64,000 nucleotides of DNA from Entrophospora sp. SA101 (GCA_958430865.1 CAUDNR010003557.1:67465-131464); one strand, 5' to 3'. Shown: positions 1-14,228, counted from the first letter of the stretch. The notes: generated by a model from the letters alone, not told the origin. A program made the numbers and translations.

Positions 1-721
1 TTCAAAACAGCAACTTCCCAGGTTGTAACTTCCTGAGTTGGAGAATTTTCAACCAGTTGTAGGTGCCAACAGCATAGTGGACACTGTTGCAGATCACAAA
101 AAAATGATCAACATAACATATGTTATGGTGAAAGTTCTTGCAAAAGTTTGATTATAAAAGTGTGAGATAATTTTGATCTTGCTGATGATCTGGACTTAGA
201 GAGGTTACAGCTATATTCTAGTGAAGTTTCAGAAGCAACTGGGTCTGTGTAACAGTCTGCCCATTATACAAATCACTGTTGCACAAAATGAGTGTCCATT
301 ATGCTTACATAAACTGGATATTAATGTCCAAATTTTTAACAGAATCATTTTTGTCAGCATTTTCACAATTGTTATTGAAATATTTTTGGATGTAACTTGG
401 AGTGGAGACATCGTTATTCCATTAGATTTTATTAGAAAAATCTAGGGATAATTTTTGGATTTCTTTATCCTTTATTTTAAAGTCCTTGATACTCTCTTTA
501 GTTAAATTCAATATTCCCCAGTATGTAGGACTAAAAATTAGCGAATGAATATATTAATGAGTATGAAAGGATCATGCTTTAAGACAATAACACTAGACTT
601 ATGTCAGCACTTTATGTGCATTTGGTATTTGTTTTTGGTATTTACAAAATAATTCAATAATATTTGGATCAATGATCCCCTATTATTAATAAAACAATGA
701 GTTTATTTAAACATGCATTCA

Positions 722-1340
722 TTAAACATTTATATCAATCTTTACCTCAGAAATTCTATCATCAGTGTTTTTTGATGGTAATGGAACTTCATCTGATAAT
801 AAAGCTTCATCAACATTTTCAATGATAGATTCTTCATTAGATCCATTAAGATTAAGTAAAAATTCAGCACTTTCTTGCATTTCATTATCAAATATTACAC
901 TGCTTTCTTGTTTTCTTTTTCTTTCTGATGTATTTTCAACATTAGTACTAGTATCGCAAAAATCTTTTTCTGACTCTGCCACATTTCCCTCCAAATCATA
1001 AACATTCATTGTTGGACAAGGTGTATAATCATTCAACCCATTATTTTTGTCTGATTCTAATTTTTGAGTTATGAACTAAATATATGATGACCATATTAAA
1101 ACAGATTATATCTAAAGAGCCCAGATGCAGTATGCTAAGAACCATAATACTCACATCTCTATACTCAGAATTACTTATCTGTACTTTAATAGTTTTATCT
1201 TCCATGACACTTAATCCAACATTTGTATCATATAAAATATATGATAATATATGTTTGTTAGTATTTGTTTGCATCATTATAAACAAACTTATGCTACTCG
1301 CTTGTCCAAATTTTAGTTCTTCAGCAAAAAATTTTTTATT
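722..1340 (-). pseudogene. Unrecognised minus-strand gene fragment
   Basis: Two coding-like stretches lie head to tail on the minus strand. The upstream one (about 1340-1155) reads FAEELKFGQASS through VMEDKTIKVQISNSEYRD and ends at a good donor, GTGAGT (1154-1149). The downstream one (about 1056-722) is Glu/Ser/Asn-rich, begins after TTAG and reaches a stop at 722. With the obvious donor and acceptor the two do not join in frame, so the gene is broken or the true splice sites are missed. I do not recognise the family. An identical copy lies at 31872-32490. Confidence 0.3.
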
Positions 1341-1671
1341 TCATTCTGATTTCTGATTGATGGATTAAGATTTTTAAAAATTTTTTGAACCTTATTCTTT
1401 GCAGATTTAAGGTGGTTCTTTTGTTGAATTTTTTTTGTATAAAGCAGATCTCAATGAATCTATAAATTCTTCAAAACATTCATCAGTTAAATTGATCAAT
1501 CCGCAACATAACGCATTATATTTATCAAACTCCAGCTAGTGTAATCTGTTTCTTCTAAATGTTTAGAACAAATAGTCAAAATCCATCCTATTTAAAAAAA
1601 AGTTAACACCAGATATGAAAGAGGAATGAAAAAATCTGGCTAAGAATAACGTTTTCTGGTGAAGAAGCTTA

Positions 1672-1978
1672 GGAGTAGGCTATAAAGAAACAATCCCCAT
1701 AAAGGATTATATCAATAAAAGAGTATCCATGTCTTCTCACCAAGCATTGGCTGTAGGAGTCACCAAGCATATTAAATATGTGGTTAAGCGCATACAGACG
1801 TAGGAAACATTATACTGAATATACTAGAAACAAGCCCCTGGAGTAGGCTACAAAGAAGCAGTTCCTTGCAGGATCACGTCAATGAGAGTATCCACAAAAC
1901 TTGTTCTAAACAGCGGACGCAAGGGTCACAAAACATTGTTTTGCTACGCTATACGGACACTGGATATTATGAATCCAG
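1672..1978. repeat. Diverged tandem repeat, two units of about 168 and 139 bp
   Basis: The unit starting at 1672 (ggagtaggctataaagaa) recurs, diverged, at 1840 (ggagtaggctacaaagaa). Shared blocks include the caat/agtt-ccatnaggat stretch, the gagtatcca stretch and the tail before gaatat/gaat. Both units translate on the plus strand from GVGYKE, so this may be a relic of a coding repeat. Duplicated at 32822-33128. Confidence 0.5.
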
Positions 1979-2887
1979 ATATTAATATAAGATATGTAAC
2001 ATTTTTCATACTTTCCTTATTTAATTACATTCGATTTGAACAGTAACAAGCCCGGGATTTTTTTTTGTGGAATTCATAACGTAGCAGGCATTCAATTTTA
2101 AGAAATGATCGGCATTGGGTTCACAAAATAAACATAAACAGTACTAATTATAATAGAAAGCCTAGATTCCGTTTAATAAATAAAACATTTTTATTTATTT
2201 ATTTAAATTAAATTATTTTTCTATTGTAAAAAGCTAAAGACATTAATCATATATATTTTTTTTATACTGATTTATTAATTATTTTATATAGGGTATAATT
2301 CTATACATCAATTAATATTAAGAAGATAGCAAGTAGGAGTTTTAATAATCAACTATTAAATTTTGATTTGGTAATACCAATGTTCACTTTGTCTGGTTTT
2401 GTTGCAGCATGCCCCACATATGGATTGATGTTTTCACTGAAATATCATTATTATATATATTGAAAGTGATCCTTGTCATGTACCTCTCTTATATCTTCAT
2501 TTTAAAGAAAAGACTAATCATTTAACAATAAATACAAAACAGCATATATATTTCCTTCTGATATTTTTTTATCCTTGATAGTTAGTTGTGTAACAGCTCA
2601 CCATTGATTGATTGTTTAATAACAAATACGTGTAAAAAATTAAAATTCTATATGGGTTCCAATTGTTATCATGAACTGTGAGTAATTATAATTTTTGATA
2701 ATCGCAGGAACAATGCATTTTTTTTTCAGAAATAAAAACCAAAAAAATAACAAAGGAGAGATGCAAATTTTATAATTAAATTTTTTTTATAATAGTGATA
2801 TATAGTTGTAAATCAATTATAATAAATAAATAAATAAAAATATACAAATAAGCATATAAAAATTTTTTGCCAAATGTTTTTTATCAC

Positions 2888-5800
2888 TTATACTTTTTTT
2901 GTCGTTTTATATTTCTGTCAAAATTGAAAAAATTTAATATATTTAATGAATTAAAATTTGACAACAAAAAAAATCAACAACACTTACATCCTCCATTTGT
3001 GGTCTTTTGGTTGGATCCATGGTGCTTGTTAATCCAAGTAATGTTTTAGAAACTGCTTCGGATGCACCAATCATTGGCTTTAGCACTGCTACAGGAACTG
3101 CCCTGATAACAGCTTTAACTGTTCCTTGAGTTCCTGTTTTCTCATATACTTCCATTGGTACTGCAAATATTGTGTGAGTTGCTGCTCCGATATTCTGTCT
3201 TAAACTTTTATAGGCAGCTTCAATTCCTAATAATTATAACAATAAATAATCACGTTATATTATATATTTAATGTTCAATTATAAAAGTAAACTAATGATA
3301 TTCAAAATACCTTCATTTAAATCAGCTGGTGGATTGGCATATTTACTTATAAGTTCTTTATCATCATCCTCTTCTTCACTATTATCCTCCAGATCTTCAC
3401 TAACATTTCTATTGTTTGTTCTTGGCTGTGTTTCAAAAGAAAGAATCTCATCTGCATGTTCCAGTAAAATCTGTGTGCCAACTGCAAGTTTTGTTCCAAA
3501 TTTAATAGCCTCCATAGTTGTAGCTCTTGCAAATGATTGTGTACCTTTCTGAAGACCTTGATTAATGAAAAGTAATCAGTGAATTTGCAAATTAATAACA
3601 AAAAAATCAAAATCATCATCATTATTAATATCATTGTTAACATCACTCTAAAAAGTCACAAACCTCGGATTATTCTACCATCTTTCTTATATTGTTCAAT
3701 TGGCAAAAGAATAAGATCAGCAACACCAGATCCTATGTTAACTAATGATCGTATTGGGGTAACACCAGATACAAAACTTGGAACCTGTGTATTTTTTATA
3801 TGTGGTAACCATGCTGCTCCTAACTCTTCAAATAGTCGTTGCCAACCTTTGACCTGGTAAAATTAGTAGGGTTTATAATATAAATTTTATAATTAAATTT
3901 TTAAAATAACAATGACAATATTTATTTTCTAAAAAAAAAAAAAATGACCTACTCCTGTTAATTTAACAGATCTTAATGTCATTTCCGCTGCTTCAAAATG
4001 GAAAAAGTTCATTAATTCTACTAGATTTCCTCCTTTCAAATTAGTATAATCAATATGTTTTGGTTTATAATCTATTTTCATAACAATAGGTTGAATTTCG
4101 AAATATTCTAAAAATTATAATTATATAAATATGTCATTAATTAACCATAATATTTTATAAATTTTTCTAAATTAACTAATTATTGAAATAAAAATAAAAA
4201 CATACGAAAATATGTATCATCTTCAACTTGATTTATATTTATTGTGTTGTCTTTGTATGAAAAAAATCCAATTGAAAAATTAAGAGCATCTTGATCTATA
4301 TAAAATCTAAGTGGCAACAATTGTAACTATATAAAAAAGGATCAGAAAAAATTTTCAATATTTTTTTTAAAGAAATTTTCTATTCAAATCTTAATCTTGA
4401 CAATGTCTCAAACACAAACCTTTATTCGAAATTCCTCTGCAGGTTCTGAAGGTATTGAACGAATACTATTTAATTCAAATCTTATCATGTTTGATTTGCT
4501 TTCTCTAGGTTTTGTATCTTTGTCTGGATGCATTTGTGTTAAGAATTTATGCCATGCTGAAGTTTTAATATTATCAATAATCTCAATATCTTGAACAAGT
4601 AACAACAATCGAAAAGCTATTACATCATTAGCAGGAAAAATATCAAATTCCAAATTTATTTTGTCAAGCTTTATATCGAGTTTACTTTTTCTTGAGCTAT
4701 TAATTCTTTGTTTGTTTGTTTGGCTAGAAGACATTTTATTAGTTACACCACCAACAGCAGCAGAAGAAGAATTTGTAATTGATTCTGGTCGTTTATTTGA
4801 ATAATAATTAATGTTGTTAATGTTGTTGGTTTCACTTATTGAAGGACCTATTCCCCCTTTTGATATGCTTTCTGTAGTTTCTATGGGATTTGTTGGTGCC
4901 TTCTCGAGATTAAAGTCTAGAATTTGATCTTTTGTGTGCTTCCAATCATATCCATCATATAATTTCCATATAACATTAAAATCGTTTAATTTTATTCTTG
5001 TTAAAGATTTTGGAAATCTATAAAATTAGGAGGAAAAAGGCATGAATATTAAACAAATAAATAATAATTTAAATAGATTAATAAAATCATTACTCTTGAT
5101 TGATATTTTCAAGTTCATTTGCAGTTGGCACAGAGAAATGGTCATCTTCAAAATTTAAACATTCATTATCAGAATCTAAATGTTTATTATCAGAATCTGA
5201 ACTAATATCATCATCAAATGTAATATCAGGCTTGATATTTTTTTTTTTATCCGGCTTGGAAGAAACTAGAAATACATATAAATATATATAAATTTCAAGA
5301 AATAATTATTGATAGTAAAATAAAATAAATGTTAGTTATTACTACCTTCATTAGCATCATCCATTATGATTTTCTCATAGTCTTCTTTATCATCTTCTTC
5401 TGTGCCATAAAATTTTTCATCAAACTCCAAATTAGAATTTGATATTTCAGGATTTGATGAATTTATCTCCAGGGGGGTAAAGACATCCTCTTCAATAATT
5501 TTTTTAAGTGCTAAATAATTAAAAGCAAATTAATATTATAGAAATAGAAATATAAGACATTTATGTTTAAATAATTACCATCAAGATTTATATCTTTTCG
5601 ATGAAATCTTTCTTTTCGATTAAGTGGAACTCTGATAATTTGTCATTTTTTAAAAATAAAATAATCATAAATCACAAATATATAAAGCGAATAAATATAT
5701 TGATGGATGTTTTCTTTTTACATACTTTGTTTCAGATGTACCATTCTTTGATGTAATGTTAGTCATTAAAGCAATTAAAGTTTGAAATGCATCTGCACAT

Positions 5801-8800
5801 GTCTCTATTATAAGATTTTCATTTGTAAGTTCAAGCTATAGTTTTATTGAAGTTAGATGTTTATAAATATTTAATCAATCGATAATTAATGATAATTAAA
5901 ATTAATTAATTACCTCAAAGTGTGGATATATTTCACCTTTATTTGTTCGAAGTAATATTTCAGCAAAATCTAAAGAGGCTGTTTTAACAAATCCTAATGA
6001 CTTTATTTTTGTGCAAAAAATTTTAATTTATTAATTTATTGATTTGTGTAAGTGAAAGGACCATATATAACCTTAGAATTATTTGCTCACCTTCCAATAT
6101 TTTTTAACGCTCACAGATTCAGCAGAAAATCTATTATAAGGTTTATTATTGTTGAGCGATTTAACATCATCAATAAGCATTAAATCCATTCTTTGAACAA
6201 TAAATTTGCAAGAAAACATAGGCGAATCAGGATTAATATTACTACACAACTAATAATATTATAATTAATGTTTGTGTGATATTTTTAATTTGAGATTTAA
6301 AAAATGTTTTCTAATCCTCTGAATTTTTTTTACCTTAACACAATCAATTGCGAAGACTACCCTTGCTGGAAATTTTTCAGGCTGATAGATAATAGAACAA
6401 TCTCTGACAATAACAGATAGTTTAGTGAATTGACTGGGAATTTCAATAGAAGTTAACTGAAAAATAAAATAAAATAAATTTTATCATTATTTAATTAATA
6501 AACACATAATATAATGTAATACAATGCAAATACCATTTCTGGTTCCTGTAAAAATTCTATTAGATCTCCAGTCCATTTAGGATCTTTGGTAAAACTCAAA
6601 GTTATACCATTAACAAATAATGACATATCTGTTTCTTTCACATTTGATTCATCATCTTCATCATCAAGTGATAAATGCATAATTATTGAAATCATTGGTC
6701 GAGTATTTTTATGCTAATAATTATAATCAATGATGGCAAAAAAAGTTATATTATTTACAAATATGATAAATAATTAAAATAAATAATTTGAATTTACTTT
6801 AAAATCCTCGCTTAAAGTTCTACTAAATATCAGTTCGTCATTCTGATCCAAAAATGAGAATTGATCATTATCTAAAACAATATAAGTATCATTCTGCATC
6901 CAATAATAATATATATTTATATTAAGTCATATATAAATCAAATATAAATGTCAATGAATAAAAATAAAAATGAAAGAAATTTACATACTTTGCCTTCGTG
7001 TTTAAGAGCTGCAAAAAATCTAAAATCATTCATAATAAATTTATATGAATTCATTTTATCATATTGAGCTGTTGTTTTATCTGACTGGCACAACAATGAA
7101 ATTTCAACTAATAATATGTATACACCCAGATAAATTAGCCTCCAGAGAACATATCAATTAATAAATTTAGTTAAAACAATTATAAATATCATTCTACAAA
7201 CCATTTGTCATGGATACAACAAGAGATGCCAAGCTTGGTTTTAAGGATACATTGGTATCACTGCGAGCTCCAATAAATTCAGACTCAAGTTTTCTTCTCA
7301 TATCAAAATCATCCAAATCGTACATACTTGATCCATAAGGCAATTCATTGTTTTCTAATCTACTGTTATTATTATTCCTAAATTGTGTGTTAAAAGTTGA
7401 TTTGATATGATCACTATTATAAGATGCTACAACTTCATCATCATTCACAGAAATGTTTGGTTGCCATATTGATAAATCATTAAATAAGATTTGGAGTCTA
7501 TCAAATTGTGTTTTGTTCATTTGAACACGAGTTTTAGGAAAAATACAAGTAATTACAAATATCTATAAATATAAAAAATATATATTAAACTTAATATAAT
7601 ATAAAAAAGGTGATTTCCTAGATAGATAAATAAATTATTTTTTACTCACTGAACTTTCAATAATTCTTTGTTTGAACATCAAAATCTCCTCTTCTTCATT
7701 TTCAGTTGGCCAAGTTGCTCTATCCTCACCTTCAAAAGATGTAAATGTTTGTGAAAAGGGTGATCGAATTCCACTTGAGATAAATGTCAATCTACTAGTA
7801 ATTTCACTAGTTGGACGATAAGATATTTCTACATTTAAAAGTGTTTTTGCTGATTGATTATGATTAAGTGGTTGTATAGATGGATTCACATTAAGAAAGC
7901 ATCTAGCTTCTTTTTCTATCATTGTTCAAAAAAAGATTTATAAAAATTAAATTAATTTAAAACTAATTAAATTGGTCGATCAATTAATTAATTAATTAAT
8001 TAAGAATACCATCATATTTTTTCAAAAAAACTTTTATTCCATGACATTCAATTTTAATTTTGTCTTGTTGTTGTTCATAATTCTTCAAATACAATTCATC
8101 GTGTTGTTGTGATATAAGACTTGAAGATTGTGAATCAATATTTTGAAGACTACTATCTGTATAAAGATCAACATTTATTATATCTGCAATAAGCAAATCT
8201 GAATGTAAACTAAAATAATTTGTAACATCTAATTCATTTGTTCCACTCATATCCGGACAATTTAGCATGATTCTTATTAAATTACACTTTAAACTTAAAC
8301 GTGATGTTTGCAAACTTTTATTCTAAAAAGATGTATGTATATATATATATATATTAATGATGATAAATAGGTTTTCTATACAATTGGAAAAAAAAAACTG
8401 ACCTCTTTTAGCCTTTGAGTATCCAAGTCATCTATTATATGTTGACTTGTTGAATGTTCTGAATAAGTTGTCTTTGATGAAATTTCTTCTCGAGAATACA
8501 TAACATTAGAGTTACCGCTTAAAACCATTATATATCTTTCCAATCTATCAATTATTCTTAAATCCAAATGTAATTGAATTGGTTGTAAATTTACTTTGAT
8601 ATCATTAACAACAAGATTTTGAGATATTTGTGTAGACGCCAATGAACCTAAAAGCGAGAAAATCAAAATGCTTTAGTGTTATCAATTAAAAATATGTTAT
8701 TAAGCATTTAATATATATGTATAGGTATATATATAAAATATGTAATTAAAAATACAATAATTATACATATAAATACCTCCTGATGTATAATTATTTATAC

Positions 8801-11422
8801 CAATTTTTATTTGAATCGCTTTGTTGTCAAAATTTCTTCCACTAGTTTCAAATGATGCAGCACTAGAACTTGAACCCTTGAAGCTATTGGCTTTATATTT
8901 AGCATTCTTTGTTGCTGGGTTTTCATTAACAACAAATTTTGGAAAATCTATTGTCTCAAGATCATAAGAGTTCAAAAGATTTTGATCGAAAGATAATATG
9001 GGATTATAAATATCAAAATTGGGTAGAATATACTCGGGACTTGATGTATTGGTTTCCGGTTTAGAATTCTCTCCTTGTTTAGGATGATTTTTATTCAGCC
9101 ACTCCGATATTGATAGGTTGGATAAAGATAAATTCACGTAAACATCTAAACCTTCTTCACCTTCTGCAATTTTTGGTAGATTAGAAGAATGACTACCACC
9201 TGTAATACTACCACTACGTTTTCTACTAAAAAAAACATCGGATTCATGGATTTGAATATTACAAGAAAAATCACCGATATCAACTTTTAAATGATCGCAA
9301 TTAAGTATTTCTGGTACCCCTGTATCAAAAAATTTCCGATCAGGTATGCAATCAAGTAGAGGATCCTGATATAGGAAAAAAAGTTCAAATTTAGAAATTT
9401 TCATTTTTATATCAAACATATTTGAAGTTGTGATGTTACTGTTATTATTATAGTTATTGTTACTATTATTATTATTATTACTATTATTAATATTATCAAG
9501 ATCCTCTAAAATGTAATCAGAATGTTCATCGTAATTAGGTTGCATAGGTTTGTAATAATTTTTCTTATCATAGTTTTGGTGATGCTGGTGATTATGATGT
9601 GGGTTATTATGTGTACTAGTTCTATTAATATCTGATAATTTATTTTCAACCATTTGATTTTTTTTAAGTACATTCTCGCTAAAATCATCATCACTTTCCA
9701 TACTACCAGAAGATCTTGTATCCGAAGCATATTTACTTTTACCTAAAATGTTCAATAAATCTAATATTAAAGCTAAGTGACCTGGTGTCATCATAGTTGC
9801 CACTGATTGAATAAATCCTTCAATGTCCAAAGATTGTGTGACACTTGCTTGTTTTTTAGCTTCTTGCGAATAATAAAATGAAGATGTGTCATTGTTCAAA
9901 TCCATTTGAACTGAAAAAGGAGCATTTGGTCGCAATCTAATTCGAATCCAATTTTCTTTCTCTGAACAAGAAAGAATCATGGCTTCGTATGGCTTTTCTT
10001 CATTATCATGACAATCATCTTTTTCTAAAAAATTACGTGATTTTGTATAATTTGATGTACTATCATATTCGTCATCATCATTGTCATTATTATTAGGTAA
10101 TCTATCTGAATTCAAAGTTGATGGTTGATTCAGTTTATTCGAAACGTTAAATGGCGCTTCTCTCAACCAAATATTAAACCCATCAATTGTCACTGATTTT
10201 ATTGTTTCTTTTTGATCAGGAGGCAAAGTAACGCTGGCAGAACTATTATTGTTGTCAGTGTTGTTTGATGTATTTTTGGAATGGCTTGAACCGGGTGTAT
10301 CGTCACAAAATGATATGTTAGGTATTTCCAGATCAAAATAATAATCCTTTGTTATCTCAGGATCGGATGACAAGTTAAAATTGGGAGAAATGTTGGATTG
10401 ATGATGAATTCTAATGCAAGAATTTTTAAGTACTATTTTAACATTTGATAATAATTTATCAATCAATCTTGCCAAAATTTGAACACCTTCAATACTACTT
10501 TCAGAATGTAGAGATGATTGTTGAGGTAAAGTGTCAGATTGGTCCATGTTATTATTAGTATTATGATCTTGATTATCAGAAGGATATCCTGAACTGCTAT
10601 GAAAAGAATTATAAATGGAATTTCGAAGCTCTTCATCCTCGTCAGGATATATTTCACGAAAAAAATCCCCAGCGATAATGATTGATGATGATATATGAGA
10701 ATCTTCTGGTGTAGTTTTAGCTACAATATTTTATATTTTATGTATAGATACATATATATGTAAATATGTAAATATGTAATAATTGAAAATCCAAGAAAAT
10801 GATATTTTATATCCAATAAATAAAAATAAAAAAAATTTCATTTCTTTATTATATTTTTTTCTTTTTATTATTTTAAATTTTTTTCTTGTATTGTTTATAA
10901 TAAAAACATAAATTGATCCATTTATAATTATAATATGGGCCAATTTATTAAAACAATAATTTTTACCATTTCTTGGTTTAACATATTCTGGAACAACTGT
11001 TAGTTGTAAATTATGCATCTCCAATACAACATCACCATTCCATATATTCTTCCATGGAATATCAGCTACAATGCCACCTATTCGACCTTCAGTCACTACA
11101 ACTGGTAAATCTGTAAGAAGATCATTTATTACCTATAATTATAAAATATATACATACGCATATTAATGTAAATATTTAAGAGTTCCATAAATATATTAGA
11201 AAAAAAAAAATAAAAGACAAATACCTCTACATTAAGTTGCAACTCCTTTAAGTGAACAACACCATTACCCAACAACTGAACCTCAAGGTTATCGAGATCT
11301 AGTTCTTCTGCTAAAAAATGACCTAAAGCTCGTTTTATTAAAAATTTTAGTAGTCTTTTTTGTATTGTTACCGGTATTGCAATGCTCAAGCCCCAATTGC
11401 TGAAAGACCATCCTTTATACAT
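2888..11422 (-). CDS. ATG2: ATG2, autophagy-related lipid-transfer protein (left copy)
   Basis: ATG2 is a chorein/VPS13-type lipid-transfer protein. With ATG18 and ATG9 it bridges the endoplasmic reticulum to the growing isolation membrane in autophagy. The N-terminus (start ATG at 11422-11420) shows the chorein signature, with VTIQKRLLKFLIKRALG followed by LEVQLLGNGVVHLKELQLNVE and a GGIVADIPWKNIW block. A central block at 4734-4408 has the ATG2-type LVQDIEIIDNIKTSAWHKFL segment. The C-terminus has AVIRAVPVAVLKPMIGA, then SEAVSKTLLG, and a last 27-nt exon (2914-2888) that gives MED-KYKTTKKV and TAA. I resolved the first seven exons and they join in frame: 11422-11225, 11132-10967, 10720-8777, 8647-8403, 8322-8010, 7915-7650 and 7562-7202. 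In total I see about 24 exons and roughly 2,100 residues. Exon 3 carries Asn-rich low-complexity runs. No inactivating lesion was found, but the later exons were not all checked base by base. Confidence 0.92.
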
Positions 11423-12107
11423 TTTTTTTATTTTATTTTATTTTATTTTAGCAAGTTATTATTTTTATAATGATTGTTGCACCCAAAATTGACTACTACG
11501 CACAATTACACACCTCCATCACCTGATTTTGGATGACTTTAATTGGTTTTTTTTTGTTTTAAAACAATGACTTTATTATTACTTATTTTTGGTAATTTAT
11601 CTATAAAAGGGAATCTGCAATTTCACGAAAATGGTTGCGTTGTATAATTGATCAGTCAATATGGCATGTTGATGTTGAAGAAATTAATCTCGAATGGATT
11701 TGTTTTTCTTTCTTTCCAAGGTCATAAAACTTTTCTACTTCCAGAACCTTCCGTTTTTTTCTTGCTGTGTTGAGAACAACATGAATCCAACAATTATTTA
11801 CAAGAAAAATAAGAAAAAACCAATATTAATATATATACATTTGTCGTCGTAATGCATGTAAAGTTTGCACCCGTAATGTAAAATTACGCTATTACGGTGT
11901 TGCAACAAATACAATTTGGAAAGTCATAATTTACGATGTTGCAACTAACCGCAATGTTGTAATATTTGCTATAAATATTTACGTAATGTTACATTCAAAT
12001 AAAAAGTAGATCACGATCTTACTTTTCAATATCTTTTCTTCCGCGAGTATGTTTTATGCATTTTAAAACCATTTCTTTTTCGTATTTTTCATATAATATA
12101 ATTAAAG

Positions 12108-12288
12108 ATGAATTTTGCTACTGATAACAAGAAACAAACATGGTCCAAAATATAATGAAATATTTTATACGTGGAGCCATCTTGGCAATGGAAATTACCA
12201 ACCTACGTGTAAGTTATGTTTGTCATTTTTTAAAGATGCCCGACCGTATCAAATGTTTTATAATAATAAGATTTTTGAGACAATATAA
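12108..12288 (+). pseudogene. Possible BED-like zinc-finger fragment of a transposase
   Basis: An ATG at 12108 opens a frame reading NKKQTWSKI that stops at once. The +1 frame reads YTWSHLGNGNYQPTCKLCLSFF. The WSH-(8-9)-C-x2-C layout resembles the BED-type fingers at the N-termini of hAT-like transposases, but no following His pair is visible and the frame is broken. This is a weak call. The duplicate is at 43258-43438. Confidence 0.25.
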
Positions 12289-12584
12289 ATAGAAATTGGT
12301 CTAACTGCATTGTGATTATGTTGCAACACTATGTGTAGTTTTTATGTAATATATAAAGTTGCAACTTTTGATATTAATATTTGATTACGGAGGGCAAACT
12401 TAAATGTATGTCATCTCTATATTGAGATAAAACCGTTATATTTTAAGAACTATTGCCTTTTCTATCAATTAATGATGGATGGCTGTATAAACAGGGATCT
12501 TGGCAAATAATAAACCATTACTTTTTCGATCAATTAATGAGAGGGATTTTAATATTAGTATTAGCAAACTATTACTTTTACATA

Positions 12585-12759
12585 CAGTCACACCTCTTTT
12601 ATATCCCCACCCATTTATATCCCCTCTTAATCTTATCCTCATTTATATCCCACATTTGAACAGTTAAAAATGTCCTTATTCTATATATTTCTAATATATA
12701 TCCCACAAAATTTGAAAAAAACGCATGGAAAAAAGGGGGGTATAAAAGAGGTAAGACTG
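12585..12759. mobile_element. Tc1/mariner-type MITE with TA target duplication
   Basis: A 175-bp element begins CAGTCACACCTCTTTTATA and ends with the inverted TATAAAAGAGGTAAGACTG. The arms pair over about 24 bp with one or two mismatches. It is flanked by TA on both sides (12583-12584 and 12760-12761), as expected for Tc1/mariner insertion. It encodes nothing, and its interior repeats a tttatatccc motif. It is a nonautonomous element that would need a transposase in trans. Confidence 0.8.
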
Positions 12760-13968
12760 TAATTACATAATAATAAAAAAACAAATTAAAATTGCGAATT
12801 GATGATTGATTGATTTCGTGATTAATTTCACACACACATATATTAATCGGAAAATACTTTTTTACAAAACAAATAAACAAAAAAGTTTGTTGAAAAATAG
12901 TGTTTTTAATTTATTACTTTTTGTACAGTTATATTCTTATTTGCAAAATCGTATAAATTTTTATTGAAAATTTTATGCAATCTTCTGACTCACCACCACA
13001 ACCAGCTTCTTCGAATGTAAAAAGGTATAAGCCATTCTGGGATTAATTCACTCAAAAACTCACAAATTGGTGTTGGTTACCCTTAAAAACTAGTAGCGAA
13101 TTACTGTGCCCAAGTCAATGGAATGACTCTTTAAAAAGACTAGCTTCTTGGTTCATGGATTATAGTTAAACCACAAATACCTAGAGATTTAAATAATTTT
13201 CCCTTTTACCAGATAGAGCACGGAAGAATTTTAAAGATGTAATTTCTTCTATAAATGAGAATTTAACTTCTTCTTTGTCTTCTTTTAAAGTTGAATATGT
13301 TACTGCTTCATCTTCGACCTCCTCTTCCAAAAAGCCTCCAGTAGGAAAATTATGACTTTACTCTAATTTGGAAGAAAAAAACAAAATATTAAAATGGATT
13401 GGTATCACGCGCTGGATGTACAACCAATGCCTAGCTGCAATTAATCATGATATAAAAACACAAAAATAGAAAGAAAATATTTACGTGAAAACTATTGCTG
13501 ATCATCTAAAGACATCAAAAATTTTAACTAAACTTTAAAATGTATAAGCTCAATGACCATGCAAGATAAAAAAGAAAACTCTCTATAGTTTTATTCTATA
13601 AGACATAAGGAAAGATGCAATAGGGTGTTTTTTTAAATTTTATTAAAATTAAAAGAGTTATAATGGTTTAAAGTTTGTCATTTTTACTATTAAAAAAAAA
13701 TTTTTCACCACTGATCATTACTCTATTTAAAGAATATTTTCACGATATAAAGAAGTGCTACGTGATATTTGTGACTCGTGAAATTACACTAAAACAGATT
13801 CGGGAACTCTTCTACGAGAGTGATACTTTTTAACTGCAAAAATAGCAGCTTTACCAGAAAGCCCCATCCTATAGGCACTCGTAACCTATAACATCTTCTT
13901 GCAAAATTACGAATTTTACAGAGAAAAATAGAATTAAGAGCCAATGACACAGTTTTTTGTAAACCTTC

Positions 13969-14228
13969 TCAAGATTCTAATTTTGTAGTTAAAGATAAAT
14001 CTCTCCAGTCATCATCAGGTTCAATGTATTCATAGATTGACTCTTCGATTTCTAATCCAGGTTCATTTACATCTAATTCATTCAAAATGTTTGTGTCAAT
14101 CTGAGATTCATTTTCAAACACCTCCTTATCAATATATTCATCTGTAATGGGTTTAATAGTTTCTTTCATTTTTTTAGTTTCACAAGCTTTTGTAAATGCT
14201 AATTTCTTTTATTCTGTTTAGGCATTTT
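13969..14228 (-). pseudogene. Unrecognised antisense ORF within the Fanzor remnant
   Basis: On the minus strand an ATG at 14228 gives MPKQNKRN then a stop. The same frame resumes (HLQKLVKLKK) into an acidic 66-residue stretch rich in Glu, Asp and Ile, ending at 13969. Basic starts of this kind followed by an acidic region occur in repeated Glomeromycete gene families, as far as I recall, but I cannot name this one. It sits between the N-terminal and middle Fanzor segments and may be a fragment inserted there. Its duplicate is at 45119-45378. Confidence 0.25.

Larger units (their letters stand above)
1..2887. other. Gene-poor region with decayed fragments
   Basis: Apart from the minus-strand fragment and the diverged tandem repeat listed separately, I see only AT-rich noncoding sequence. 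The first 70 bases lie outside the duplication and hold nothing recognisable. A plus-strand open frame of 74 codons at 221-445 has no family signature. Confidence 0.5.
11423..12974. other. Intergenic between ATG2 and Fanzor remnant
   Basis: AT-rich region upstream of ATG2. It contains a possible zinc-finger fragment and a MITE, both listed separately. Near 11850-11990 there are several short repeats of a gttgcaac/attacg type (gtgttgcaacaaat, gatgttgcaactaa), which may be degenerate repeat monomers. No other gene was seen. Duplicated at 42573-44124. Confidence 0.5.

Noticed and set aside
221..445. 74-codon plus-strand open frame, also at 31371-31595
   Set aside because: A Cys-x2-Cys (ECPLC) is not enough to suggest a finger. 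No homologous pattern; it lies in decayed sequence.
11850..12010. Candidate CRISPR-like array from gttgcaac/attacg repeats
   Set aside because: Repeats are short, irregular and imperfect, in a eukaryotic context; no spacer regularity.
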